From the NCBI RefSeq assembly GCF_024703995.1, contig NZ_JAMXQV010000039.1:1-64000 (forward strand): a stretch of DNA of 64,000 bases. Direction: 5' to 3'. Both the position numbers and the translations under genes were made by a program. The DNA comes from Amycolatopsis iheyensis. GTDB lineage: Bacteria > Actinomycetota > Actinomycetes > Mycobacteriales > Pseudonocardiaceae. Shown in pieces: positions 31,045 through 39,691 of this stretch (positions within the stretch are counted from its first letter, which is position 1; every line of letters begins with the position of its first letter). Below the pieces are notes generated by a model. That model was not told where the DNA came from. It ran no database searches and saw only the letters and a list, made by a program, of their open reading frames with translations.

Positions 31045-32328
31045 ATGAGACTGCGCCGCACCCTGCCCTTGATCGCCGGGCTGGCCCTGCTGGCCGGCTG
31101 CGCGCCCACCCAGTCCGCGCCCGCCGGCTCCGGCGGGGACGAGAAGACCGGCACCGTCCGCGTCTGGCTGTTCGACGAGGCCAACCGCGCGCCGAAGGAA
31201 GCCGCGGTCAAGGAGGCCATCGCCGAGTTCAAGGCCGCGCACCAGGGTGTCGAGGTCGACGTCCAGTGGGTGCCGGTCGAAGGCCGCGCGGACAAGTTCT
31301 CCGGCGCCTTCAACGACCCGAACAACGCGCCGGACGCCGCGGAGTTCGGCAACACCGACGTCTCCAGCTACGCCGCCACCGGTGCGCTGGCCGACCTGAC
31401 CGGCGACCTCGCGTCGTGGCGCGAGGGCAAGGACCTCATCCCGACCGTGGTGGACACCGCGAAGTCCGGCGGCAAGACCTACGGTCTGCCCTGGTACACC
31501 GGCATCCGCGCGTTGTACTACCGCACCGACGTCTTCACCGAGCTCGGCCTCAAGCCGCCGGCCACGCTCGCCGAGCTGACCGACGACGCCCGCAAGATCC
31601 GCGCCGCGAAGCCGGACCTCTACGGCATCTCCGTCGGCGGCAAGTACACCTACGCGATGCTGCCGTTCCTCTGGGCCAACGGCGGCGAGCTCGCGCAGGA
31701 AGCCGACGGCAAGTGGAAGTCCGCTGTCACCGGCGAGCAGGCCAAGGCCGGCGTGACGCAGTACGCGAACCTGCTCAAGGACGACATCTGCCCGCCCGCG
31801 CAGTGCGCGAACCTGACCGGCACCCAGAGCGTCACCGCGTTCGCCGGCGGTAAGGCCGGGATGACCATCGGTGGTGACTTCAACCGCAAGGCCGTCGAGC
31901 AGGGCGCGGTGAAGGGGAAGTACGCCGTCGTGCCGATCCCGGGCACGACCGCGGGCAGCACCGCCCCCGCGTTCGCCGGCGGCAACCTGCTCGGCGTGTT
32001 CAACGCGAGCAAGCGCCGCGGCCTCGCGCTGGAGTTCATCGAGCTGCTGGGTGGCGCGAAGTACCAGGAGAAGATGTACACCGCGATGGGGAACCTGCCG
32101 ACGCTGAGCAGCGTGCAGCAGAAGCTCGCCGCGAACGACCCGTTCCTCAAGCCGTTCGTCGACACGCTCAAGGCGGGCACGAAGTTCGTCCCGGCGACCC
32201 CGGCGTGGTCGAAGATCGACAGCCAGAACGTGCTGCCCACGGCCGTGCAGCAGATCGCCACCGGCGGCAAGGACCCGTCGGCGGCGCTCACCGACGCCGC
32301 GGCGGCCATGGACAAGGCCTTCGGCTAG
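31045..32328 (+). CDS. sugar ABC transporter substrate-binding lipoprotein
   Basis: 427 residues from ATG 31045, with GGAGGA 5 nt upstream. Signal peptide with lipobox LLAGC (residues about 16-20), so it is anchored outside the membrane. Family 1 extracellular solute-binding protein: TVRVWLFDEANRAPKEAAV, an EFGNTDVSSYAA segment, GLPWYTGIRALYYRTDVF and MTIGGDFNRKAVEQGAVKGKYA, the usual pattern of oligosaccharide-binding proteins. It leads a lipoprotein-permease-permease-hexosaminidase unit, so N-acetylglucosamine oligomers are the best guess for its ligand. Confidence 0.92.
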   Translation: MRLRRTLPLIAGLALLAGCAPTQSAPAGSGGDEKTGTVRVWLFDEANRAPKEAAVKEAIAEFKAAHQGVEVDVQWVPVEGRADKFSGAFNDPNNAPDAAEFGNTDVSSYAATGALADLTGDLASWREGKDLIPTVVDTAKSGGKTYGLPWYTGIRALYYRTDVFTELGLKPPATLAELTDDARKIRAAKPDLYGISVGGKYTYAMLPFLWANGGELAQEADGKWKSAVTGEQAKAGVTQYANLLKDDICPPAQCANLTGTQSVTAFAGGKAGMTIGGDFNRKAVEQGAVKGKYAVVPIPGTTAGSTAPAFAGGNLLGVFNASKRRGLALEFIELLGGAKYQEKMYTAMGNLPTLSSVQQKLAANDPFLKPFVDTLKAGTKFVPATPAWSKIDSQNVLPTAVQQIATGGKDPSAALTDAAAAMDKAFG

Positions 32329-33272
32329 TGGTCGCGCAAGACGTCCGTCCCGTCGCCGCGCCCCCGAAGGCGCGGCGACGGCGGCGGGACGGCCGGGCCG
32401 CCGCGCTCTACCTCGCCCCGGCGGGCATCCTGCTCGCGGCGATGCTGGCCTACCCGATCTACCAGCTGGTCCTGATCTCGTTCTACGACTACGGCCAGCC
32501 GCAGGCCGCGGGCAACGCGCCGCTGGTGTTCCTCGGCTTCGCGAACTACGCCGACCTGCTGTCCCAAGCGCAGTTCTGGACCGTGCTCGGCAAGACGGTC
32601 GGGTTCGCCGCGGCCTGCGTCGTCGGCTCGCTCGTCGTCGGCACCGGGCTCGCCGTGCTGGCCAGCCGGGTGCGCTCACTCCCCCGGACGCTGCTGTTCC
32701 TGGCCGCGCTGGGCGCGTGGTCGACGCCGGCGATCGCGGGGTCCTACGTCTGGCTGTTCCTCTTCGACACCGACTTCGGCCTGGTCAACGAGGTGCTCTC
32801 GGGGATCGGGCTGCCGTTCGAACACCACTCGTGGACCTTCGGCACGCTCGGCGCGTTCGGGCTGGTCGCCGCCGAGGTGATCTGGTGCTCGTTCCCGTTC
32901 GTGCTGGTCACGATGTACGCGGGGATCAAGGGCGTCCCGGACGAGGTGCTCGAAGCGGCGTCGCTCGACGGCTCGTCCGTGTGGCGCACCACCTGGTCGA
33001 TCGTGCTGCCGATGGTGCGGCCGCTGCTGATGATCGCCACCGTGCAGTCGATCATCTGGGACTTCAAGGTGTTCACCCAGATCTACGTAATGACCAACGG
33101 CGGCGGCGTCGCCGGGCACAACCTCGTGCTCAACGTCTACGCCTACCAACAAGCTTTCGCCGGGCAGGAGTACGGCCTCGGCTCGGCGATCGGAGTCGTG
33201 ATGACGCTGTTGCTGCTGTCGGTCACCGGGCTGTACGTCCGGTCGCAGCGCCGGAGCGCGGCATGGTTGTGA
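32328..33272 (+). CDS. sugar ABC transporter permease (MalF/UgpA type)
   Basis: 314 residues from GTG 32328, which shares a base with the preceding stop (TAGTG). Six membrane segments; the first is ALYLAPAGILLAAMLAYPIYQL. The permease EAA loop, which contacts the ATPase, reads EVLEAASLDGSSVWRTTWSIVLPM (near residue 205-228). N-terminal basic region KARRRRRDGR. No ATP-binding protein gene is in the operon; actinomycetes often use a shared ATPase (MsiK type) for such importers. Confidence 0.92.
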   Translation: MVAQDVRPVAAPPKARRRRRDGRAAALYLAPAGILLAAMLAYPIYQLVLISFYDYGQPQAAGNAPLVFLGFANYADLLSQAQFWTVLGKTVGFAAACVVGSLVVGTGLAVLASRVRSLPRTLLFLAALGAWSTPAIAGSYVWLFLFDTDFGLVNEVLSGIGLPFEHHSWTFGTLGAFGLVAAEVIWCSFPFVLVTMYAGIKGVPDEVLEAASLDGSSVWRTTWSIVLPMVRPLLMIATVQSIIWDFKVFTQIYVMTNGGGVAGHNLVLNVYAYQQAFAGQEYGLGSAIGVVMTLLLLSVTGLYVRSQRRSAAWL

Positions 33273-34111
33273 AGCGCCCAGGGCGCCTGATCGCCGAAGT
33301 GATCACCGTGGTCATCGCCGGGATCGTCGCGTTCCCGCTGTACTGGATGCTGCTCTCGGCGTTCAAGTCCCCCGGCGAGATCCAGTCCGCGAACCCGAAA
33401 CCGTGGACGTTCAGCCCGTCGTTCGACAGCTTCACGCGTGTGCTCACGGTGTCGGGCTTCGGGCGGTTCTTCGTGAACAGCCTGGTCGTGGCGCTGGTCG
33501 TCGTGGTGTTGTCGCTGTTGCTGTCGTTCCTCTCGGCGGTGGCGTTGACGCGGTTCTCGTTCAAGGGCCGGACCGTGCTGCTGGTCATGATCCTGGTCGC
33601 CCAAATGGTGCCGGTGGAGGCGCTGACCATCCCGCTGTTCTTCCTGATGCGCCAGATCGGCGGCGTCGCGCCGGCGTTCGGGCTGAACGAGCTGGGTTCG
33701 CTGGTGCTGGTGCACCTGGCGTTCAGCCTGCCGTTCGCGATCTGGATGCTGCGCGGGTTCGTCGCCGCGGTGCCGGTGGAGCTCGAAGAAGCGGCGAAGC
33801 TCGACGGCGCGTCGCGGATGCGGTTCACCTGGCAGATCCTGTTCCCGCTGGTGGCGCCCGGGCTCGTGGCCGTGAGCGTGCTCGCGTTCATCCACGCCTG
33901 GAACGACTTCCTCTTCGCCAAGACGTTCATCATCTCCAAGACCGAGAACCAGACGCTGCCGCAGGCGATCCTGGTCTTCTTCAAACCCGAAGACACCGAC
34001 TGGGGCGCGGTGATGGCGTCGTCGACGTTGATGACGATCCCGGTGCTGGTGTTCTTCGTCCTCGTGCAACGACGGCTGGTGTCCGGGATGGCCGGCGCCG
34101 TGAAGGGCTGA
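33263..34111 (+). CDS. sugar ABC transporter permease (MalG/UgpE type)
   Basis: 282 residues from ATG 33263, overlapping the end of the first permease by 10 nt; GTG 33269 in the GTGA overlap is an equally possible start. Six membrane segments, EAA loop VPVELEEAAKLDGASRMRF (near residue 180), PLYWMLLSAFKSPGEI near the N-terminus. It completes the importer with the preceding two genes, and the hexosaminidase gene begins 1 nt after its stop. Confidence 0.92.
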   Translation: MVVKRPGRLIAEVITVVIAGIVAFPLYWMLLSAFKSPGEIQSANPKPWTFSPSFDSFTRVLTVSGFGRFFVNSLVVALVVVVLSLLLSFLSAVALTRFSFKGRTVLLVMILVAQMVPVEALTIPLFFLMRQIGGVAPAFGLNELGSLVLVHLAFSLPFAIWMLRGFVAAVPVELEEAAKLDGASRMRFTWQILFPLVAPGLVAVSVLAFIHAWNDFLFAKTFIISKTENQTLPQAILVFFKPEDTDWGAVMASSTLMTIPVLVFFVLVQRRLVSGMAGAVKG

Positions 34112-34112
34112 C

Positions 34113-35483
34113 ATGTCTTTCGATTCCCTGCTCCCCCGCCCGGTTTCCGCGACGCCCGCTCCGGGCACGTGCCCCTGGCCGTCCACTGTGGACGTCCAGG
34201 CCGCTTCGCTGCCGGCCGAGGGCTACCGGCTGGAGATCTCCCCGGCCGGCATCGTGCTGCACTGCGGTGACGCGGCCGGAGAGTTCTACGGGCGGCAGAC
34301 CTTGCGGCAGCTCGTGGGCCCGGACGCCTTCCGGGCCGCGTCCCTCGAAACCGGGCTCACGGTGCCGTGCGGCGTGGTCGAGGACCACCCGCGGTACGGC
34401 TGGCGCGGCTGCCTGCTCGACGTCGCCCGGCACTACCGGACCAAGGCCGAGGTGCTGCGGTTCGTCGACCTGCTGGCCGCGCACAAGCTGAACGTCCTGA
34501 ACCTGCACCTGACCGACGACCAGGGCTGGCGCTTCGAGGTTCCCGCCTACCCCGGGCTGACGTCGGTGGGCGGCTGGCGGCCGTCGTCGATGGCGGGCAG
34601 CGGGGGCGAGCAGGACGGCCGGCCCCACGGCGGCTTCTACACCGGCGACGACCTGCGTGAGATCGTCGCGTACGCGGCCGCGCGCGCGATCACCGTGGTG
34701 CCGGAGATCGACATCCCCGGGCACGCCCGCGCGGCGCTGGCCGCCTATCCGTCACTGGGCACCGAAGAATCGTACGAAGTCTGGACCGGGTGGGGCATCA
34801 GCACTTCGCTGCTCGATCCCTCCTCGTCCACTTTGGACTTCTTCCGAGCGGTGTTCGACCACCTGCTGGCGATCTTCCCCTCGCCGGTGATCGCGTTGGG
34901 TGGTGACGAGACGCCGGGCGCGACCGACGAGCACCGGAAGTTCGTCCGGCTGCTCGCCGAGCACCTGGTTTCCCGCGGCCGGACGCCGATGGGCTGGGAC
35001 GAGGTCCTCGACATCGCCGGCCTGCCGCCGATGGTGATCGGCTCGTGGCAGAACGAGGAAGCCGGCGTCCGCGCCGCTTCGGCCGGGCACGACGTCGTGA
35101 TGTGCCCCGAGCAGCACGTCTACCTGGACCACCGGCAGTCCGCGCACCCGGACGAGCCGGTCCCGGTCGGCTGGGTCCACACGCTGGAGGACGTCTACAC
35201 GTACGAGCCGGCGTTGACCGGACCGCGGCTGCGCGGGGTGCAGGCGCAGGTGTGGAGCGAGCACCTCGACGACGTCCGGCGGGTGGACTACATGGCGTTC
35301 CCGCGGCTGTCGGCGTTCGCCGAGGTCGCGTGGAGCAGCGGGACCCGGGACTACGCCGAGTTCCTGCCGCGCCTGCGCGAGCACCACCTGCCGCGGCTGG
35401 ACGCGCTCGGCGTCGAGTACCGGCCGCTCGACGGGCCGCACCCGTGGCAGACCCGGCCCGGGGTGCCGGGCCGGCCGCGCTGA
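34113..35483 (+). CDS. beta-N-acetylhexosaminidase (GH20)
   Basis: 456 residues without a signal peptide, so probably cytoplasmic; it would cleave imported beta-linked N-acetylglucosamine oligomers. GH20 features: YGRQTLRQL in the N-terminal domain, RGCLLDVARHY, LNLHLTDDQGWRFEVPAYP and the catalytic Asp-Glu in ALGGDETPG (near residue 268-272), PMGWDEVLD and VQAQVWSEHLDD. The start lies 1 nt after the ABC permease stop. Its stop codon at 35481-35483 abuts the stop of the convergent M64 peptidase gene. Confidence 0.94.
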   Translation: MSFDSLLPRPVSATPAPGTCPWPSTVDVQAASLPAEGYRLEISPAGIVLHCGDAAGEFYGRQTLRQLVGPDAFRAASLETGLTVPCGVVEDHPRYGWRGCLLDVARHYRTKAEVLRFVDLLAAHKLNVLNLHLTDDQGWRFEVPAYPGLTSVGGWRPSSMAGSGGEQDGRPHGGFYTGDDLREIVAYAAARAITVVPEIDIPGHARAALAAYPSLGTEESYEVWTGWGISTSLLDPSSSTLDFFRAVFDHLLAIFPSPVIALGGDETPGATDEHRKFVRLLAEHLVSRGRTPMGWDEVLDIAGLPPMVIGSWQNEEAGVRAASAGHDVVMCPEQHVYLDHRQSAHPDEPVPVGWVHTLEDVYTYEPALTGPRLRGVQAQVWSEHLDDVRRVDYMAFPRLSAFAEVAWSSGTRDYAEFLPRLREHHLPRLDALGVEYRPLDGPHPWQTRPGVPGRPR

Positions 35484-37232
35484 TCACGGCAGCAGCGTCA
35501 CCACGAACGACCGCGTCGGGCCGACGTTCCCGGCCGCGTCCACCGACCGGTACTCGATGCGGTGGCGGCCGTACCCCGGCTCGCGGTCGCTGAACGGGGA
35601 CACCGTGAGCCCGCCCGAACCGAGGTTGCCGTACGCGAGGCCGTCGATCTCGGTGCCGCGCGCGGTGAACAGGTACGGCGCGTTCGGGTCGGTCGGCCAG
35701 CCGTAGTACTTGTGCCAGCCGTCGCCGTCCACGCGGAACTCCGGCAGCCCGTCCGACGGCGTCAGGCGCATGGTGAACGAGCCGTGGAACACCGTGCCCG
35801 CCGGCAGCTCGGCGGTCGTCGTCGGGCCGTCGGCGTCCACCCGCCACGTCAGCGTGGTGCCACCGGTGGTCGCGGTGAGGGTGTGCGCTCCGCGTGACTC
35901 GTCGAGGCTGAAGTCGGAGCCGGTCCCGGCCGGCTTCCCGTCGAGCGCCCACCGCACCGCCGGGATCGACCCGGTCGGCTCGCCGGTTTCGACGTAGACG
36001 ACGTCGTGGCCGCCGACCGGGGCCGCGGTGGGCGTCGAGGCGACCACGGCCGGTCCCCCGGCGGGCGGTGTGCCGACCGCGGTGTCGACGGTCCAGGTGC
36101 GCGTCGCCGTCGGCCGGACGGCCGGGTCGCGGACGAACGGCGTCGGATCGGTGACCTTCGCCGTCAGCGTGTGCTTGCCCGGCTTGACGTGGGCCTGGCG
36201 CAGGTCGAGCGCGTCGGCGCCCCGCAGCGGGCGGCCGTCGAGGGTCCAGGTGACGTCGAGGCGGTGACTCACCGGGCGCATCGGGCGCACCCACACGACG
36301 CGGTCGGCGCCGATCGTGCCGGCCGGGGTGCCGCCGGCGATCAGCGGCACCTTCGCCGAGATCCGCTGGGTCATCCGCTCGCGGCCGACCTGGTCGAAGG
36401 CGTAACCGAGAGTCTTCATCATCGAGTGCTCGCTGGGCCGCCAGACGCCGGTCTGGGTGTAGAGGCCGCCTTCGTACCGGCCGAGCCGGCCGCCGGACTC
36501 GCTGGGCTCGCCCAGCCAGCGCCACCACTTCGCGTGCTGGGCACGCATCTGCGGCTCGGTCAGCAGGGTGTGGTGGATCGAGTCCGGCTCGCCGCCTTCG
36601 TAGGCGCCGCCCGGGACGTTGCGGGCGTAGTAGTCGTACTCGTCGTCGAGGCCGCCGAGCGAGTGGCCCAGCTCGTGCGGCGAGATGAGCGCGGAAAGCG
36701 CGTTCCCGCCGGACGCCGTCGCGTACGCACCGCCCGCGCCGCCGTAGGTGTCGCTGTTGGCGAGCGCGAGGATCTGCCGGTTCGCACGTGTGGTGCCGGG
36801 CACGAGGTCGGCGTACCGCTGGGCCGCGTCGTCGTCGACGGTCAGCAGGCGCTGCACGCTCTGGGCGTTGCAGCCACCCCAGAACCCCATGTTCAGCGGG
36901 GTGTTCCGCCGCGGCGCGTCGAGCGCCGGGTCACAGTCCACACCGGACTCGGGCGAGGCGATCGAGATGGCGTAGACGTTGAAGTAGCCGCGGTAGGACT
37001 TGAAGGGTTCGAGCGACCAGAGGGTGCTCACGTGCCGCTGGACGTCGGCGAAGAACTTCGGCTGCTCCGCGGCCGTGTAGCCGTCCCCGAGCACGACGAG
37101 GTTGAACCGCTGCGCGACCGTCCCGGTGACCTGGACGTCGGTGACGCTCGCGGCCGGCTCGTCGGCGTACGCCGGAGTGGCGGTGGCGGCGGTGATCAGC
37201 AGTGCGGCGAGGAATCCGGCCCACTTCGACAT
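35484..37232 (-). CDS. secreted M64 family metallopeptidase
   Basis: 582 residues with a signal peptide (MSKWAGFLAALLITAATATPAYA). The IgA-peptidase M64 family zinc site is intact as HELGHSLGGLDDEY with His186, Glu187 and His190, preceded by the QRFNLVVLGDGYTAAEQPKFFADVQRHV start typical of the family (abbreviated). After about residue 300 there are PKD- or Ig-like regions, seen in the repeated patterns such as DVTWTLDGRPLRG, AVRWALDGKPAG and FRVDGDGWHKYYG, which likely help bind substrate outside the cell. Secreted protease of unknown target. It ends without any gap against the GH20 gene. Confidence 0.9.
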   Translation of the reverse strand: MSKWAGFLAALLITAATATPAYADEPAASVTDVQVTGTVAQRFNLVVLGDGYTAAEQPKFFADVQRHVSTLWSLEPFKSYRGYFNVYAISIASPESGVDCDPALDAPRRNTPLNMGFWGGCNAQSVQRLLTVDDDAAQRYADLVPGTTRANRQILALANSDTYGGAGGAYATASGGNALSALISPHELGHSLGGLDDEYDYYARNVPGGAYEGGEPDSIHHTLLTEPQMRAQHAKWWRWLGEPSESGGRLGRYEGGLYTQTGVWRPSEHSMMKTLGYAFDQVGRERMTQRISAKVPLIAGGTPAGTIGADRVVWVRPMRPVSHRLDVTWTLDGRPLRGADALDLRQAHVKPGKHTLTAKVTDPTPFVRDPAVRPTATRTWTVDTAVGTPPAGGPAVVASTPTAAPVGGHDVVYVETGEPTGSIPAVRWALDGKPAGTGSDFSLDESRGAHTLTATTGGTTLTWRVDADGPTTTAELPAGTVFHGSFTMRLTPSDGLPEFRVDGDGWHKYYGWPTDPNAPYLFTARGTEIDGLAYGNLGSGGLTVSPFSDREPGYGRHRIEYRSVDAAGNVGPTRSFVVTLLP

Positions 37233-37300
37233 GATCCCGGTCTACCGCAGTGCTCCCGCCGCCGGAACCGCCGGAAGTCGGAGGCTGGCGGTATAGGGCG

Positions 37301-37969
37301 TTATACGCGAGTCAGCCGGTACCAGACCTCGGGCCGCCCGACCTGGCCGTAGTGCGGCTCGCGGTGCGCCATCCCGTTGTCCGCCAAGTACTCCAGGTAC
37401 CGCCGCGCGGTCACCCGCGACGCGCCGATCGCGCTGGCCGCCGCGCCCGCGGAAAGCCCTTCCGCGGCGCCGGACAGCGCGTCCGTGATCGCCTCCAGGG
37501 TCTGGACGCTCATTCCCTTCGGCAGCGGCGGCTGCTCCGTCGTGCGCAACGCGCCCAGGGCCCGGTCGATCTCGGCCTGGCCCGTGACCTCGCCCGACGC
37601 GTCGCGGAACTCCGCGTAGCGCTCCAGCTTTTCGCGCAGGGTGGCGAAGGTGAACGGCTTGAGCAGGTACTGCACGACCCCCACCGACACCGCGGCCTTC
37701 ACCAGGCCCAGGTCGCGCGCCGAGGTCACCGCGATCACGTCGATCGGGAGCCCGGCCGCGCGCAGGGAGCGGCACACCGCCAGGCCGTGCGTGTCGGGCA
37801 GGTAGAAGTCCAGCAGCACCAGGTCGACCGGCTCGCGCTCGCAGAACCGCAAGGCCTCGCCGCCAGAGTGCACGACGCCGGCCACCGAAAAGCCCGGCAG
37901 CCGTTCGACGTAGACGCGGTGCGCCTCGGCGGCCACCGGCTCGTCCTCCACCACCAGCACCCGGATCAC
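37301..37969 (-). CDS. response regulator, CitB/DcuR (DpiA) type
   Basis: 222 residues. Receiver domain (residues 1-120) with the phosphorylated Asp in LVLLDFYLPDTHG, the VLVVEDEP acidic pocket, the Thr in IAVTSA and the Lys in YLLKPF. The C-terminal domain has a helix-turn-helix (LSAGAAASAIGASRVTARRYLEYL) as in DpiA/DcuR regulators. ATG at 37967-37969 overlaps the kinase stop (ATGA). With the kinase it is divergent from dctA, which it probably controls in response to C4-dicarboxylates or citrate. Confidence 0.93.
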   Translation of the reverse strand: MIRVLVVEDEPVAAEAHRVYVERLPGFSVAGVVHSGGEALRFCEREPVDLVLLDFYLPDTHGLAVCRSLRAAGLPIDVIAVTSARDLGLVKAAVSVGVVQYLLKPFTFATLREKLERYAEFRDASGEVTGQAEIDRALGALRTTEQPPLPKGMSVQTLEAITDALSGAAEGLSAGAAASAIGASRVTARRYLEYLADNGMAHREPHYGQVGRPEVWYRLTRV

Positions 37970-39540
37970 CGGTCCGCCTCCGATCGCGGCAACCGCACCG
38001 TGAACACCGCGCCGCCGTCCCGGCCGACCTCGACCGTGCCGCGGTAGCGGCGCACCGCCTGGCCGACGAGCGCCAGCCCCAGACCGTGGCCGTCCTCGGC
38101 CTTCGTCGACCAGCCTCGGCGGAAGACGTCCGCGTCTTCCGGGACGCCGGGCCCGGTGTCGGCCACGCGCAGCAGCAACCCTTCGGCGTCCGACCGCGCG
38201 GTGACGACCACCGCCGGCCGGCCGGTGCCGCGCACCGCCGCGTCGAGGCCGTTGTCGATCAGGTTGCCGAGAATCGTGACCAGGTCACGGGACTCCACCC
38301 CGAGGGAGACGTCGTCGATCACCGTTTCCGGCGTCACCGTCAGCTCGACGCCGCGTTCGCTCGCCTCGGCGGCCTTGCCCAGCAGCAACGCGGCGAGCAC
38401 CGGCTCGGCGACCGCGCCGACGACGCGGTCGGTCAGCTCCTGGGCCAGCGCGAGCTCCGCGGTCGCGAACTCGACCGCCTGCTCGGGTTTGCCGATCTCC
38501 ACCAGGGAAACGACGGTGTGCAACCGGTTCGCGGCCTCGTGCGCCTGCGACCGCAGCGCCTCCGCGAGGCCGCGGGCGGTGGTCAGCTCCCCGGTCAGCG
38601 TCTGCAGTTCCGTGTGGTCGCGCAGCACGACCACGGTGCCCTGCGAGCGACCACCCGCGCGGACGGCGGTCGTGCTGACCAGCAGCACCCGCGCGTCGGT
38701 CAGGTGCAGTTCCTCCGCGCGGTTTTCGGCCGACCCGAACGCTTCCGCGAGCTCGTCCGGCAGGCCCAGCGACGTCAGCTCGCGCCCGACCGGGTCGGCG
38801 TCGAGGCCGAGGAGGGCCCGCGCGCCGTCGTTGCAGAGCCGGATCCGCCCGTCGCGGCCGACGAGCAGGACGCCCTCGCGGACCGAGTGCAGCACGGCTT
38901 CGTGGTATTCGAAGAGGTTGCTCAGCTCGTCCGGCGCGACCCCGCGCGTCTGGCGCCGCAGCCGGGCGCTGATCAGCCAGCCACCGAGCGCGCCGACCAG
39001 CACCACCCCGCCGGCCACGCCGAACAGCGGCCACAGCCGCTCGCGCAGCTCCGCCGAGATCGCCGCGACGATGATCCCGACGGCGACCAGCGCGACCACT
39101 TCGTGCCCCGGCCCGAACACCGGGACGACCGTGCGCACCGACGGGCCGAGCGAGCCGGTGTAGGTCTCGGTGTAGTCCTGCCCGCGCTGCGCCTGCTCGA
39201 TGGTGCCGATGTAGTGCTGGCCGATCAGCGCCGGGTTCGGGTGGGTGTAGCGGATCCCGGCCGGGCTCATGATCGTGATGAAGTCGACGCCGGTATCGGC
39301 CTGCACGCGCACCGCGTACGGCTGCAGCGTGGCGCTCGGGTTCGCGGTGGCGACCGCGTTGACGACGGTCGGCGCGTCGGCCACCGTCGAGGCCACCGCG
39401 CGGACCTGGTCGCGCGCGTTTTCGTTCACCGCGCGCGAGGCGTCCAGGTAGGCGAACGTGCTGCCGGCGCCGGCGAGCACGCAGAGGACCGTCAGCTGCA
39501 GCACGAGCAGCTGACGGGCGAGGCTCCAGCGGGTCCGCAT
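37966..39540 (-). CDS. sensor histidine kinase, CitA/DcuS type
   Basis: 524 residues from ATG 39538-39540. First membrane segment residues about 12-35, an extracytoplasmic Cache/PAS-like sensor domain (about 36-155, with TIMSPAGIRYTHPNP), second membrane segment (about 160-205). A cytoplasmic PAS domain follows (LHSVREGVLLVGRDGRIRLC), then the SPOB-type dimerisation helix with the phosphorylated His in SQAHEAANRLHTV and a HATPase domain with LGNLIDNGLDAAV and DTGPGV. Such kinases sense citrate or C4-dicarboxylates directly. A GTG start 10 codons further upstream is possible. Confidence 0.92.
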   Translation of the reverse strand: MRTRWSLARQLLVLQLTVLCVLAGAGSTFAYLDASRAVNENARDQVRAVASTVADAPTVVNAVATANPSATLQPYAVRVQADTGVDFITIMSPAGIRYTHPNPALIGQHYIGTIEQAQRGQDYTETYTGSLGPSVRTVVPVFGPGHEVVALVAVGIIVAAISAELRERLWPLFGVAGGVVLVGALGGWLISARLRRQTRGVAPDELSNLFEYHEAVLHSVREGVLLVGRDGRIRLCNDGARALLGLDADPVGRELTSLGLPDELAEAFGSAENRAEELHLTDARVLLVSTTAVRAGGRSQGTVVVLRDHTELQTLTGELTTARGLAEALRSQAHEAANRLHTVVSLVEIGKPEQAVEFATAELALAQELTDRVVGAVAEPVLAALLLGKAAEASERGVELTVTPETVIDDVSLGVESRDLVTILGNLIDNGLDAAVRGTGRPAVVVTARSDAEGLLLRVADTGPGVPEDADVFRRGWSTKAEDGHGLGLALVGQAVRRYRGTVEVGRDGGAVFTVRLPRSEADR

Positions 39541-39691
39541 CGTCGGGGGCACCTCCTCATACCAGCACACTCGCGCTCCGCCGGTGTCCGAAGGGGACGG
39601 TGCGCGAACTCAATGAACACAAGTGAGCCGGATCACCGAACTGCGCCTACAGTGTGCCGCAACCTGGAACACCCCTGAGCTGGAGGCAACG

